A DNA stretch of 64,000 nucleotides from Palaemon carinicauda (lineage: Eukaryota; Arthropoda; Malacostraca; Decapoda; Palaemonidae). Position 1 is the first letter of the stretch. Each line of letters opens with the position of its first letter. Location of the stretch: assembly GCF_036898095.1 (NCBI RefSeq), contig NC_090728.1, positions 87,138,935 to 87,202,934 of the forward strand, in the 5' to 3' direction. Below are positions 23,676 through 36,082 of the stretch, one piece after another. The notes beneath the pieces are model-generated. The model worked only from the letters and a program-made list of their open reading frames with translations. It had not been told where the DNA came from and did not search any database. Position numbers and translations under genes: made by a program.

Positions 23676-24140
23676 GTTTTTTTAACACCAATAAAATATT
23701 TACAGCAAGATATCTGTGGTGATTTCCATGGAGGGGTTGATGGTATCTTAAATGGAAGTACCTTACCTCTAATTTCATCAAAACTGTTTAATAACTGTTT
23801 AACTCGAAAGCCATAAGATTGAGGAGATTTTGGGTACAACTCAAAGTATGTTGAGTTCCTTACAAGGCTTGCAGTTTGAAAAGCTAAAGAGTTGGGGAGT
23901 CTTTGTGACCTAAACCAATACCGAATAATGGAAGACATGCGGTTATGGTCTAGAGGTAACTCTCCAGCATCAACAATGACACTTGGGATAGGTGAGGTTC
24001 TAAACGCTCCTGTGGACAATCTTATACCAGCATGATGTATTGAATCTCATATCTTTAATCGGCTTGGGGTGGCTGAGGAGTATATTTAACACCATTAATT
24101 AATTTTGGAAAAAATTAAGGCCTTGTATAATTTTAAAATA

Positions 24141-24445
24141 GTTTTTTGGGCTCAAGCCATGTCGTCCTGATGGAAGGTCCCTCCGGCAGCTTCCTACTGT
24201 ATAATATTTCTTCAGGTGATATTACAAGAGAATTACCGTCAGGTATCACAGGGTTCTAACCCCCGGAACGACTATCCTAAGATATCGTGTATAATCAGGG
24301 ACGTATCTGTAGATAACCATAGATATCTGCACCCCTAATAGACTTAACCCAGTCTAGGAATCTAAGGAGAAGGATAGGTGAGGAGCCGTTACAAATCCTC
24401 TCCCCTCATAGTACTGTTCGTCTCTGATGAAGCCACTCCTTTGTT
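24141..24445 (+). repeat. Left inverted terminal repeat of D2
   Basis: Contains GCCATGTCGTCCTGATGGAAGG and then about 270 bp that reappear inverted at 41130-41430, including 'agatatcgtgtataatcagggacgtatc' style blocks (written here in part). ITRs of this length are usual for DIRS elements. Confidence 0.8.
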
Positions 24446-25792
24446 CGCAGCGTTCCTACTTTGTACGTAGTTTTTCAAGTGCGCCTTTTTCAGCTCTTTT
24501 TGGAGTAATTCCTCGCATGATGGCTTCCTCTTTGTCAGCTAAGTTGAGAACCCTCTTTTTTTACAGTTTGAATTAGCTATAACTGTTTTAGATCCCCTTG
24601 GGGAGTGTTTATTTAACTTTTTAGGCGAAGAGGGAACCAGGCGCTCCGCGTCCAGCTAGCCATTGGGTGCCATGTCGCGTACCCGACCGCCCTTTTATTT
24701 CGTGTTCACTTAGTCTTATTTTACTAGTATCACGTTAGCTAGCCTTATTTTAGTATTAGGATGCCTTGGGCTCTGTTTTGTGAATACATTTACCATGCAT
24801 TAATGTAATTAAGTTTAAGCTTTTAGAGTGTTGGTCCCAGCTAGTCTAGCCTAAAGAGTGGTAAAGTTTTAGTTGGAGATGGACTTTCCGATGGCGATCA
24901 GGTCTTTCTTACTGGACTCGTTGGCAGCGGCCATTTTACCCTTAGAGTTATACTAGTTTACTGAGCCCCTATGCCCGCCTGCCTTTGATCCCCCGGTTTT
25001 TTCGACCTATTAGGCTTGGCCTAGCCCTCGTCGGCGAATCCGTTGGTCTGCCATGCTGCATTCCCTCGTGATCTCCCATGCTAGGTCTGCGCAGTCCATT
25101 GGAGCTCCCCTTTGCGAAGGGTGATCTCAACATGTTGGTGCGCCGACTTACCTGTACTGCCGTTACCTCCTAGCCTCTGAGATTTCTCGATCGACCTGCG
25201 GCATCTTATTTTTATTTCATTCTGGCTTCGCCGTTTCTGATGGCGTGGGATTCCTAGGATTCAGGGTGCGGCGGCCCAGAGTGTCTCTGTCTAGAGAGTC
25301 TTCCTTGTTGGAATAACCCTCGGATTGAATCTAGATTTCTTTCTGAGCCTGACTTCCTTGCCGTCGCCTCTGTTCTGGGGATTGTTAAGGAATGCTCATA
25401 TGGTGCATGGTATAGCTACCGCGTGCCGTCACTTCTCTTTATATCGTAGCCTTTCTGGGACTGATATTGCATGAATTTTATCATTATACTGCTGTGTATT
25501 TGAATTTGTTGATTGTGGGGTTGGTTACCTTTGGGATTTGACCCTCCATGGCCATCAGCATGCTTCTCTCTGAGGGGTAAGCTATCAGACTGACGGCAGT
25601 GCTGGTACCTAACGGCTTTGCCGCCACCTATCGGCACACTATCCTATAGTACCTGTACCGGCGATGCGTCACTACTTACGGCAGTGCTGCCACTGGAGAC
25701 ACTGCCTTCACCTATGGCACGGTGTTTTCTGCTGAAACCCTTGCCGGTTATCTCCGCCGTCCCTAGGCACCATTGCCCCTGAAGGCATTGCT
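24446..25792 (+). other. D2 5' leader, no gene recognised
   Basis: Non-coding sequence between the left ITR and the LINE B insertion. It is moderately GC-rich with repeated GGCA..GCTGCCACTGG-like phrases near 25630-25800. The leader resumes at 32311-32644 and again at 36169-36660 before the gag-like frames. Confidence 0.5.
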
Positions 25793-26440
25793 GTTACTGG
25801 TTGATTGATTGATTGAAAGTTTTCTGGCATCCTGACATCCAAGGTCTTTGACGCCGATAGCATTTATTATATATGAAACATAAAAGAGAATTCAATTAAA
25901 ACCATAAAAGTTAAGATGTCATTATAAAAGTTAAATAGTTTTCAGAAGACCTACTTCTGAAATAAATCTAAAAATGCCACTTGCATAGTAGGACACATCA
26001 TGTCCAAGAATCTTGGCAAGTATGAACCTGCCATCCTCACCTCGAGCCTCAAACATATATCTATTTCTTAAGTTATTATAATTAGGGCATTCTGTCAACA
26101 AATGCCTCACTGTTAAAGGTACTCAACAGTTGTCGCAATACGGTTGGTGTTGGCCCTTCAGAAGAAACTTGTGTGTCAACCGAGTGTGACCAATACGGAG
26201 ACGACTCTTTCGGGCCATCACGTCATACCTCCAAGGAGATATGACATTTGTTACTTCTCTCATTTTATTGCCATCTAGATTATCCTAGTGCTGTTGCCAT
26301 TTATTAAAAAACAATTTCTTGATGGTAGGTGGGAAATCATTACAGGGAATGGGATACCTTCTTGGTAGCAACTAGGATGCCACATTCTTCGCCAGTAAAT
26401 CTGCTTTCTCATTCCCAGATACACCTACATGTGCTGGAAC

Positions 26441-26962
26441 TCAACAAAATCGAACCATTATACCTCTCACTTCAGTAATAAAAAGCCATTCTAAAATCTT
26501 TAAAACTAGAGGGTTACTAGAATTAAAAACTTCTGAAGCTTGAAGAACATTCCTTGCATCACTAAAAATTGTAAAATTACCCTCCTTTTCCAACGTTATT
26601 TTCTCAATGGCAGTTAGTATGCCATACAGTTCGGCAGTAAATATGGAAGCTGTTAGAGGAAGTGCACCTCTACAATTAAAGCCATTACTCTGTACTCCAA
26701 ATCCAATGCCACCATCAGATTCGGAGCCATTAGTATATATAAAAGTCGATCCCCTATCTTCTGCAACATGTTCCATAAAAAGAGACCTGGATTCTACATC
26801 AGTCATATTCTTCTTAACTCCAATGAAGTATTTACAAAAAGATACCTCTGGTAATTTCCATGGAGGCGTTGATGATACCTTAAATGGAAGCACCTTAATT
26901 CTAATTATATTTAATAATTGTTTCACCTGAAAGCCATAAGGTTGAGGAGATTTCAAGTGCAA
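26441..26962 (-). pseudogene. LINE B RNase H and RT C-terminal part
   Basis: The open segment includes a FIYTNGSESDGGIGFG block (D of the first RNase H motif changed to N compared with copy C), TAELYGILTAIEKI and FSDARNVLQ. The final WVPTH..G..GNE..AD motif is lost to a stop near 26440. The preceding RT C-terminal residues (SPQPYGFQVKQLLN) match copy C. Non-functional. Confidence 0.7.
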
Positions 26963-27199
26963 CTCAAAGTATGTTGAGTGCCTTACAAGGCTTGCAGTCT
27001 GAAAGACTAAAGTATTAGGGAGTCTGCAATCTAAACAAATACTGAATAATAGAAGACATTCGGTAAAGGTCTAGAGGCAACTCTCCAGCATCAACAAGGA
27101 GACTTGGGATAGGGGTGGTTCTAAAGGCTCCTGTGGACAATCTAATATCAGCATGATGTATTGAATCTAATATTTTTAACCGGCTTGGGGTGGCTGAGG

Positions 27200-28500
27200 A
27201 GTATATTTCACATCCATAACTAATTTTGGAAAAAAATCAGGCCTTGTATGATTTTAAAATAATATTGCGGTCTGCCCCCATGATGTATGGGACAATACTT
27301 CTAAAGGATTCAGAGCCTCAAAACATTTAGCTTCCAACACTTTTAAGTGAGAAACCTATGTAAGCCTACAATCACATATCAAACCTAAAAATTTATCTTC
27401 ACTTACACATGGGATCCGTTGACCTTCAATGTATATATCCGGGTCTGGATGTACTCCCCGGATACAACAGAAATGTGCAATAGTAGTTTTACTTGTCGAG
27501 AACTTGAATCCATTCATATCGGCCCACTGGATAATTTTGTCAATTGAGAGTTGTAGTTTTCTCTCAACCATTGCCTTTCTAGCTCCAGCAAATGATATGG
27601 AGAGATCATCAACAAATAATGTTGAGAGAACATCCCGGGAATGGCTGAGAATATCCCATTAAATGATAGTGCAAACAGGGTTACACTCAGCACACTACTC
27701 TGAGGAACTCCTTCTTTCTGACATTTTCTCTCTGATAGTTTCCCCCACTCTCACTTGGAAAACCCTCCTCTCAATCCCAAGTCATGAATTGGTTAAGTAT
27801 ACCATATCTCCATGTGGTATCATATGCCTTTTCAAGGTAAAAAAAAAGACTGTCACATGGTGCTGTTTGGAAGCAAAGGTTCACAAATAGAGGACTCAAG
27901 TCGTATCCAAACATCAGTTGTTGAGTACATTTTTCTGAATCCACATTGAATGGGTGATAAAATACCCTTCTTTTCAAAGTACCACATCAGCCTTGCATTG
28001 ACCATCTTCTCCATAATTTTACATAAACAAGCAATTGGTCGATAGTTTGCTGCTAAAAACTTGTCCTTACCGGGTTTTAAAAAGGCTTAAATAATGGCTA
28101 GTTCCCAAACACTTGGATAACTATGATCATGCCATATTCTATTAACAATGCTTAAAATAAATAACTTTGTATTAAAATGTACATGTTTAATCATTACATA
28201 TGGAATTCCATCATGTCCAAGGGCTGTATCGTTGCAATGAGCAAGTGGGGAATCAAATTCTTTTTTAGTAAATGGAGAATTATAAGACTCTTCCCTTCCT
28301 GTTGCAATATTTAAAATTTTCTTTTCTTCAATGCTCCTATACTGGTGACCAGGAGCTTCTTCACACTTACATAATACATTTGAAAAATGATCAGCCAGGG
28401 CATTGCTAACATCATTTGCATCAGTTACATACTGACCATTCACTCTCAACACTGGTGGTGGTTTGATTGATTGATTTAAGGTTCTCAGGCATCCTGACAT
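27200..28500 (-). pseudogene. LINE B reverse transcriptase, broken
   Basis: Pieces in several frames: ADHFSNVLCKCEEAPGH and NDTALGHDGIPY (fingers, 28087-28500); FFYLEKAYDTTWRYGIL (motif A, 27771-27977); a region around 27610 carrying the motif C Asp pair; then KLQLSIDKIIQWADMNGFKF and KFLGLICDCRLT (thumb, 27356-27571). In motif A the first Asp expected before LEKAYD is Tyr (TAC), which would destroy catalysis. Copy C has the same change. Confidence 0.72.
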
Positions 28501-28531
28501 CTAGGGTCATTGACGCCAACACTGGTGGTGG
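28447..28531 (-). mobile_element. Micro-insertion of LINE 3' end with 15-bp target duplication
   Basis: A 55-bp insert (28462-28516) consists only of the LINE family's 3' end: the ATTGATTGATT tail followed by GGCATCCTGACATCTAGGGTC and GACGCC. It is flanked by CAACACTGGTGGTGG at 28447-28461 and 28517-28531. The equivalent site in copy A (about 13615-13640) lacks the insert. It is an extremely 5'-truncated retrotransposition event and interrupts LINE B ORF2. Confidence 0.88.
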
Positions 28532-29640
28532 GTTGGGGGTGAATTTGCCAGCTATCTTTTTTACTTTCCCCCACACAGAAGATGGTGGTGTTCTATTGTT
28601 AATGGAGGAAACAAAAGACATCCATGACTGGCACCTAGCTTCTTTCATGGAAAGACAGAACTGTGCTCTACATTTCTTGTATATAATTAAATTCTCATCA
28701 GTTCGGCGTCTACGCAATCGTGTTAGAGATGATCTTGTAGCTCTGTGCAGTTCAGTTATTTCTGAAAACCACAACGGGACTGGTCGTCGTTTGAATAACT
28801 GTGTTGTTTTGGTAATTGAATTGACTCCTGCTGTATGGAGAGTTCCATTCAGAAGGTCTATGGCATCATCAATACTTTCAAACTGTTCTGCACTCCCCTC
28901 GATTTCACTTAGCTCACAAAATTTAACCCAGTCTGCCTTGTCAAGATTCCATCGTGGCAATCTCTGTAAAGGCAGACCCTTGTTGGTGTTTATAATGATT
29001 GGTGCATGATCACTAGTATGCCAATCATCTAATGTCCTCCAATCAAAATCAACAAGGCAGTTAAGAGCTTGCAATTGAAAGGTCAATGCATGAAAAGGTA
29101 CCTGTCTGAACATGGAAGTGTGTGGGCTCTCTTGTATTAAGGAGTCCTACATCCTCATTCTCCACAATTGATGAGATAATATTGCCCCTTGTGTTTGCCA
29201 CAACATCACCCCATAAAGGATGTCTACCATTCATATCTCCCAGTAAGAGAAAAAGTTGAGGGAGTTGTTGAATGACCTCTACTAAATTATCATATAAAAT
29301 ATTATCATTTGGAGGTAAGTACAGAGAGCATATTGTATATTTTCTCCCTATATCGATTTGTACAACCACTGCTTGCAGGGGTGTACGAATAGACATAGGT
29401 ATTTGGGGAACATCTCGACGAACGTACCTGAGACTTCCGCCATGGCTCCCTGCTTGTTGATTATATGGTGTTCTATAGCTAACATACTCTAGAGGACTAG
29501 GAGTGTTAGCATCAAGCTTACTTTCCTGTAGACATACAATTATGGGGGAATGTTCATGAATTAGGAGCTTAAGTTCTTCATATTTCGCACTTAAAACCTG
29601 ACAGTTCCATTGCAAAATGGAGGAGAAAACTATGGATTAT
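28517..29640 (-). pseudogene. LINE B ORF2 endonuclease
   Basis: Minus-strand frames 29061-29615 and 28421-29113 cover an APE-type endonuclease. Visible motifs are VCLQESKLD (catalytic Glu), GDMNGRHPLWGD (Asp/Asn/His-bearing block), SCIDLSIAS (Asp) and TSDHAPI (terminal Asp-His). All main active-site motifs are present. A frameshift near 29080 joins the two frames and the micro-insertion near 28500 breaks the link to RT. Confidence 0.8.
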
Positions 29641-29879
29641 TTCTGGAAGACATCTTGGATGAGGTCTTCCCATTAGCAGTTTTTAATCTAACATTATTAC
29701 CTGTAGGTTTCTTCAGAGATGGTCTTGTTATGTTGGGTCTTACATTTGTGTTTTTATTTGTATCATTTTGATCTATTTGTTGAGGCGGATGGTGGACCTC
29801 AACTTGTATTTCTGATTTATTCAGTATATCTTCTGGTTCATAAAAACATCAACAGACAAAACATCAAATTTATTTGACG

Positions 29880-31390
29880 TCATAACTTAATGTTTCTAAT
29901 GGAGGGGGAAAAGAGAGATGGAGGTCTCTCTCTTTCGCGATTAATAGATGGTGGGATTATAGGTTTTTGCACCTTTCCCACAACAGGTGCATCCGGTAAG
30001 TTGGTCCTAAGTTGAACCTCCATCAAATCAGGCAAGGTCATGGCCTGAGAGAGGTTTGTACTAGTTTTTGTAATGGGGGACGAAGGCTGTACAGCAATAG
30101 GCAACACCCTAGTGTTAATACACCGTGGTAAAGCCTCAGGAGGTAATATGGTTACCTCGTTATTTGACATTCTATCAGATGGTATACTTCTTTTTCTAGA
30201 GCTATTGGCAGTACTAGGTTGGTTTGATTTTAATGCCTTAGCATAGGTATTTGATTTATTCAATAGTCTTTTGGCATGTCCCACACTTATATGTTTTAAA
30301 TTTGATTTGTTGTGGGCAGCTTTCTCCAACTTATTAGCTCGCAGCTCTTGTCTGTAGATTTATGATTTGAGTTGCAATTTGAATACCTCTAAGTGCACAT
30401 TCTCCATGGTAAGATTTGGAGCAAATACCACATATTTTCTCATTTTTGCAAACCTTAGACGGGTACCCAAATTTAGAACAATTAAAGCATTGCAGTGGCT
30501 TCTGCTTGAATGGTCTTACTTTAATAATTTCGTTTTCAATAATAATATGGAAAGGTACATCAGCATCCTGGAATGTAAGGATTATCATTGATGTATCTGG
30601 GACTTTGTGAACTTTCCATACATTTAGTGGACACATGGCCAGTATCTCCTCCTCTGTAAATTCATACAGATCTCTGTTAAAAACTAACCCCCCTCTGTAG
30701 CTAAAATTTAGGTGGGGTTTGACATCCAACTTAATATCATCATTAGATGTTTTTATGTTGAACAGTATTACAGACTGAGTACTTGATTTGGCATGGATTA
30801 GGAAACTACTTTTTCCAAAACGAGATATATCGCCCGGTTCAATAGTTCCTACTTTTTTTTATGAATCTATTTGCATATTTCAAAATAATTCCCTGTAACT
30901 TCTTTTGATTCAGCTATAAGCCACACTGGTGGTTTTGGCTTTCTCTGGGAGGGTATTACTAAATCAGCTTCTTTTTCCAACCAATCGGCAAGCCCATATA
31001 CATCCAAATTCTTTGATACCTTATAGCAGAGAGCAGCCGCGCCATTCAAGTTATTAATTTTAGTATATTCATGTTACTTATTGCACTAAATGCTTCGTCA
31101 TACCTATTGTAAGATATCCACGAATCCCATTTTTCATCTTCAAGTTTCATCCTTATTTCTTTTATACATCCCTAGCACTCAAATGCTTTATATAGATCAT
31201 CGCAGTTCGTCTCTATTGGAATTTGGGTAACATGAAGGATTCGAAGTTTCCTTGTGTTACCCAAATTACTCGATTTTGGAATAATAGTAGAATGGTCCTT
31301 TCCCGTCCTGAGGTCATCAACAGAACTTTCCCTATTTACATTATTAGAGGTCGTCAACAGTGCCGGGGGGGGGGGGGGTTTGGTTGTTGT
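29880..31390 (-). pseudogene. LINE B ORF1 (zinc-knuckle gag), broken
   Basis: Pieces run from 31357 (TRKLRILHVTQIPIETNCDD, possibly an RRM-like fold) through 30867-31049 and 30334-30729, which holds the knuckles QCFNCSKFGYPSKVCKNEK and CGICSKSYHGEC, to 29880-30329. In the first knuckle the expected His is replaced by Tyr. The protein would coat LINE RNA. Stops and shifts divide the pieces. A G-run at 31363-31378 lies just upstream. Confidence 0.7.
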
Positions 31391-32001
31391 TAGTCAGCAA
31401 ATCCAAGGGATGGAGAGTCAGTGTTTGAAGGGTCCATAGTTAAGGGTGGGATTTTATTTGTTTTTTGTTGGTTGTTTTGTTGGTTTATCCCCTTGAGAAT
31501 TTTAAGAGAGTATCATACATTGGAAAGTAAATTTGCATTCTCCACTATCGGCACAATGAAAGTATACTTCCCAGATGGCCCACTCCATACCCTACCCGAA
31601 GTACAGCACCAAAACAGATATAGAGGCACAAGTGTAAGCTAAACCCGCCTGTTAGGACTGAGACCAAGGAAATATGGAATCATTCTCTCCATATCTGTAA
31701 TGATGGGCTTCTGGCTAGAAGCCAAGAGTCCCACCTCAAGGACTGGATCCCCCCGGATTCCGATGACCCAACTCCTGAGAGTAGTTCTGCCAAAAAGGTC
31801 CAAACCATCTTCGGGATGGCTGAGATCATTCAATACTCTCATATATAGCTCTGAATGCAAATACCTCCCAACCGTGAGCCCTTTTCCCATTCATCTAAGC
31901 AGGCAGTAATAACGAATGTGGAAATATCCATGCCATTTAAATAAAATAAAAATAAATAGATAAATAAATAAATGAACAAACAATATATATACAGTATAGA
32001 A

Positions 32002-32065
<64 letters not shown>

Positions 32066-32302
32066 GTAAACTTAAGAGAAATAATACACAGAGTTAGGAC
32101 AGCAAGAGAAAAGAAAGTTGATAAAACTAGGAGAAGTTCAAAGTAATATTGAGCAGAAGAAACAGAGGAAAGGGAGAGAAATTTAGGTTCGAACTTGGGG
32201 AGCAATTTCCCCAAGTTCGAGAGCCCTCTTGCCCGTCACAATTCAACAATATGAAGAAACCACATGACTGTGTCAAGGCATTCTCTAGTTAAGGGGGTGC
32301 CC
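31391..32302 (-). other. LINE B 5' UTR with TA microsatellite
   Basis: No coding frame. It matches the 5' region of copy A, including a TA run at about 32008-32065 and the block just inside the 5' end (CAAGGCATTCTCT). LINE 5' UTRs usually hold an internal promoter; none can be pinpointed here. Confidence 0.6.
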
Positions 32303-33053
32303 GTTACTGGCGATGGGGTTAGTACTAGTCTATGGGAGTGGTTGTCTGTACCAGTGTCTTATGGCACATAGGACATTGGCGGCAATGCCGTAACCCCCTG
32401 GGGCTGTCAGTACTTCCAGCAACGTCGGTACCTATACGGCATATGCCTTTCTGTCCTTTTTATCTCAGACCGCCTTACATAACCTAAGGTGGGTTCTCTA
32501 CTGACTGTATGTGAATTCAACTACAGATCAACATAAAGGCCTTACTCTTTCAACTTTTGAGGCATCTTTATGTATGGTGGGCCTGGGAACTCCTTTTACA
32601 AAAGTCTTCTAGGCCCCGCCATGGAAATAACCACTACATATGGTTAAAGTGAACCCTCGTTTATCGCGGTAGATAGGTTCCAGACGCGGCCGCGATAGGT
32701 GAAAATCCGCGAAGTAGTGACACCATATTTACCTATTTATTCAACATGTATATTCAGACTTTTAAAACCTTCCCTTGTACGTAGTACTGTTAACAAACTA
32801 CCCTTTAATGTACAGAACACTTAATGCATGTACTACAGTACCCTAAACTAAAACAGGCACAAATATTAAAGGTGATTTTATATCATGCGTTTCCTAAACA
32901 TGCTAAAAAGCACGATAAAAAATGGCAACCAATGTTTTGTTTACGTTTATCTCTGATCATAATGAAGAAACAAACTGGAGGTAGAGCTTTGCTTATTACC
33001 CAGACATATTTCCCATACTTTTCCCTTAGAACTACATCACATCTTCCTACTTT

Positions 33054-33102
<49 letters not shown>

Positions 33103-33105
<3 letters not shown>

Positions 33106-35920
33106 TGGAACCTCTACATACGAATTTAATCCGTTCCAGAACCAACTTCGGATGTAGAAATTGATCGGATGTCGAAACGAATTTTCCCATAAGAATACAT
33201 TGAAATAGGATTAATCCGTGGTTGAGCCCAAAAACCTATGATAACTTCTTAATAAACTACTACACATAATTTTCCCATGAGAATAATGAACACTAAATTA
33301 GATAATAGACATGTAAATAAGAAGAATAGACATGTAAATAAGAAGAATTAGCAAAAAATGATAAATAAGAAACGGGTTTTTAGCGTCACTTTACCTTAGA
33401 AACTCCAGCGCAGGTGTTGTTCGTCTTCGCTACGCAGAGAGGAGAGAGGAGACGGACGGACGGCGAGGAGGTAGAGAGGTTAACTACGATAAACGTAACA
33501 CTACCGTAACTTATTCTAACTTACACTAAGTGAACTTTAACATAACTTAGCTTATTTTTTTTTTATTTTTATATTTTATATTTTTTTTTACATTTTCTTT
33601 TTTTCTTTTTGATGATTACGTAATTTTAATCACTATCACTTACATTTAAAATTGACTGAATTTCTTTTGCTTCACTCTTTTCCGTTTTCTGTGTTTCACT
33701 TTCTTCCTCTTCACTCTTTGCCGTTTTCTTCGGTTCACTTACATCCTCTTCATCGCGAGTTCGCTTCGCAGTTTTTTTAAAGAAAGCATCGATAGATAAT
33801 TGCTTCGTACGGCTTTTCAGAATGTTTCGAAAGTGCGTTAGGCAAACATCATCGAATTGAGAAACTACACGACAAACCTGCAATTTCTTTGGATGGTATT
33901 TGTCGATGAAGTCGACCACGTCTTGATATTTTCCTAACACCTCTTTTATTTGCGCTGAACCTAACACATGTTCTACCTCCTCGCTCTCTTCCTCGTCATC
34001 ACTCATGTGCTCCGACATAGCATGGAGTTCCTTGAGCTCATCCGTCGTCAGTTCGTCGTGATGTTCGGCGACGAGTTCCGTAACGTCATCTGCGTCGACC
34101 TCCAGACCCATGGACTTGCCAAGGGAGACGATTTCCTCTACGGCTTCCGCTGCACCGACCACGGGATCAGGTTCGGGGTTAAAACCCTCGAAATCTCGGG
34201 GAGAAACTGCATCAGGCCACAGCTTCTTCCATGCAGAATTGAGGGTCCGTCGAGTTAATCCCACCCAAGCCTGATCAATGATCTTTAAGCAGTGCACGAT
34301 ATTGAAGTGGCCCCTCCAAAATTCACGCAAAGTTAAGTTGGTGCTTTGCGTGACATTAAAGCACTGCTTGAATAAGTGCTTGGTGTACAGCTTCTTAAAA
34401 TTAGAGATGACTTGCTGGTCCATGGGCTGGAGGATAGAGGTGGTATTTGGTGGAAGATACAGCACCTTTATGAACTTGAATTCATCGAAGATATCATCTT
34501 CAAGTCCGGGGGGGTGAGCGGGTGCATTGTCAAGGCATAGCAGGCACTTTAAAGGCAATTTCTGCTCATGAAGATACTTCTTCACAGAAGGACCGAAAAC
34601 TTGGTTTACCCATTGCACAAAGAATTGCCTAGTGACCCAGGCCTTCGAGTTGGATCGCCAGAAAACATGAAGCTGATCCTTATCGACGTTGTGTGCTTTA
34701 AAGGCCCTAGGGTTCTCTGAATGGTAAACAAGCAAGGGCTTAACTTTAAAGTCCCCGCTAGCGTTGGCACATAGAGCAAGAGTCAACCGATCCTTCATTG
34801 GCTTATGCCCAGGCAATTTCTTCTCTTCAGCAGTGATGTAGGTTCGACTCGGCATCTTCTTCCAAAACAGCCCGGTTTCATCACAATTGAACACCTGCTG
34901 CTCTACGTAGCCTTCTTCCTTTACGATATTTTCGAATTTCTTAACAAAGTCAGTTGCAGCCTTTGTGTCCGCACTAGCAGCCTCTCCGTGGCGAACAACT
35001 GAATGAATCCCGGACCGTTTCTTAAATTTCTCGAACCAGCCACGAGATGCCTTGAAATCATCTAAGGAAGGCTCGGTTGAACTCTCCCCAGCATCACCCA
35101 CAGAGCTCTCCTCCTTCAAGTCCGTAAAGATGGCGTGCGCCTTCTCGCAGATGACTGTTTCGGTGATGGTGTCGCCAACGATCTCTCTATCCTTAATCCA
35201 CACTAGTAGAAGTCGTTCCATCTCTTCTATGATAGGGGTACGGCGTTTGGAAATTATAGTGATCCCCTTAGAAGGTTTCACTGCTTTAATAGCTTCCTTC
35301 TGTTTAAGGATTGTCGAGATCGTCGACATATTACGGCCATACTGTTTAGCAAGTTCACTCACGCGGATGCCACGCTCATGTTTTTCAATAATTTCCTGCT
35401 TAATTTCTATAGAAAGCATTTCCTTCTTCCTTTTCTCACCACTACCACTACCACTGGCAAAACTAAGCCTTTTTGGACCCATGATTTACGTAAATTATCG
35501 TTAATGGATGCACGTAAAAAATCACGATTAATTCACAGTTAATATCACAACGCAAAGAGCACAACCACACGAAGCCGGCGAGAACAGAGGACTGACCCAA
35601 GCCGCGCTAATTGAGCGTCCCTCCGAGGTCGATGTGCTGCCTTCTATCGGCGGAAATAAAAAACACTTCAGGCGCTATGAGCACCGACTACGCGTACGAG
35701 TATTGTTTACTTCGGGTGTCGAAAAAAACATTCGGGTGTAGAGTCGGAACGTGTTCGAATTGTACTTCGCGTGTCGAAAAATTCGGATACAACCGGTACG
35801 ACGAAAATTGCTACTTCGTGTGTCGAAATAAAATTCGGGTGTAGAGTCAAAAATTTGCTCGAATTTTACTTCGGATGTTGGAAAATTCGGATGTAGATAC
35901 GATCGTGTGTAGAGGTTCCA

Positions 35921-35923
<3 letters not shown>
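33103..35923 (-). mobile_element. Intact Tigger (pogo-type) DNA transposon, copy 2
   Basis: The ends are CAGTGGAACCTCTACATACG at 33103 and the inverse ACAGTGGAACCTCTACACACG-type end at 35903-35923, flanked by TA. The element is 2,821 bp. It is a different subfamily from copy 1 (different TIR and about 60-70% similar protein by eye). It contains one intact transposase on the minus strand. A deleted relative of the same subfamily is at 42709-44063. Confidence 0.9.
33626..35482 (-). CDS. Tigger/pogo DDE transposase
   Basis: 618 residues from the ATG at 35482 (MGPKRLSF). Order: CENP-B-type HTH (about 20-75, with YGRNMSTISTILKQKEAIK), a second CENP-B DNA-binding part (ASRGWFEKFKKRSGIHSV), then the DDE_1 domain. 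Catalytic acids: D201 (FNCDETGLFW), D318 (LDNAPAH), D355 (QPMDQ); the spacing equals that of copy 1. An acidic stretch follows. QLSIDAFF at 561-568 fits a PIP box for PCNA. The tail is rich in Lys and Glu and could hold a nuclear localisation signal. No stops or shifts: probably functional and recent. Confidence 0.92.
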   Translation of the reverse strand: MGPKRLSFASGSGSGEKRKKEMLSIEIKQEIIEKHERGIRVSELAKQYGRNMSTISTILKQKEAIKAVKPSKGITIISKRRTPIIEEMERLLLVWIKDREIVGDTITETVICEKAHAIFTDLKEESSVGDAGESSTEPSLDDFKASRGWFEKFKKRSGIHSVVRHGEAASADTKAATDFVKKFENIVKEEGYVEQQVFNCDETGLFWKKMPSRTYITAEEKKLPGHKPMKDRLTLALCANASGDFKVKPLLVYHSENPRAFKAHNVDKDQLHVFWRSNSKAWVTRQFFVQWVNQVFGPSVKKYLHEQKLPLKCLLCLDNAPAHPPGLEDDIFDEFKFIKVLYLPPNTTSILQPMDQQVISNFKKLYTKHLFKQCFNVTQSTNLTLREFWRGHFNIVHCLKIIDQAWVGLTRRTLNSAWKKLWPDAVSPRDFEGFNPEPDPVVGAAEAVEEIVSLGKSMGLEVDADDVTELVAEHHDELTTDELKELHAMSEHMSDDEEESEEVEHVLGSAQIKEVLGKYQDVVDFIDKYHPKKLQVCRVVSQFDDVCLTHFRNILKSRTKQLSIDAFFKKTAKRTRDEEDVSEPKKTAKSEEEESETQKTEKSEAKEIQSILNVSDSD

Positions 35924-35994
<71 letters not shown>

Positions 35995-36051
35995 GTATAC
36001 ACATATACATACCTACATATATACATACATACATATATGCATAAATACATG

Positions 36052-36082
<31 letters not shown>

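Larger units (their letters stand above)
22590..24140 (-). mobile_element. I-like LINE copy C, 3' part
   Basis: Minus-strand LINE with 3' UTR signature, C-terminal zinc finger, RNase H and the end of the RT region. It breaks at about 24140, where the D2 left end begins, and resumes at 41486. Comparison with copy B (27230-27270) shows the two sides join precisely across the D2 insertion. A 22690-22810 interval repeats 'aagtaaatatgttataaaagt.aaatagcattaagaagacct' twice. Confidence 0.85.
25793..32310 (-). mobile_element. I-like LINE copy B with 8-bp target duplication
   Basis: A near full-length minus-strand LINE. GTTACTGG flanks it at 25793-25800 and 32303-32310, the target-site duplication in the D2 leader. 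The 3' end (25801) carries TTGATTGATTGATTGA on the plus strand, i.e. a TCAA-repeat tail instead of poly(A). Order on the minus strand is 5' UTR with TA run, ORF1, endonuclease, RT, RNase H, 3' UTR. Frames are broken; the copy is inactive. Confidence 0.88.
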
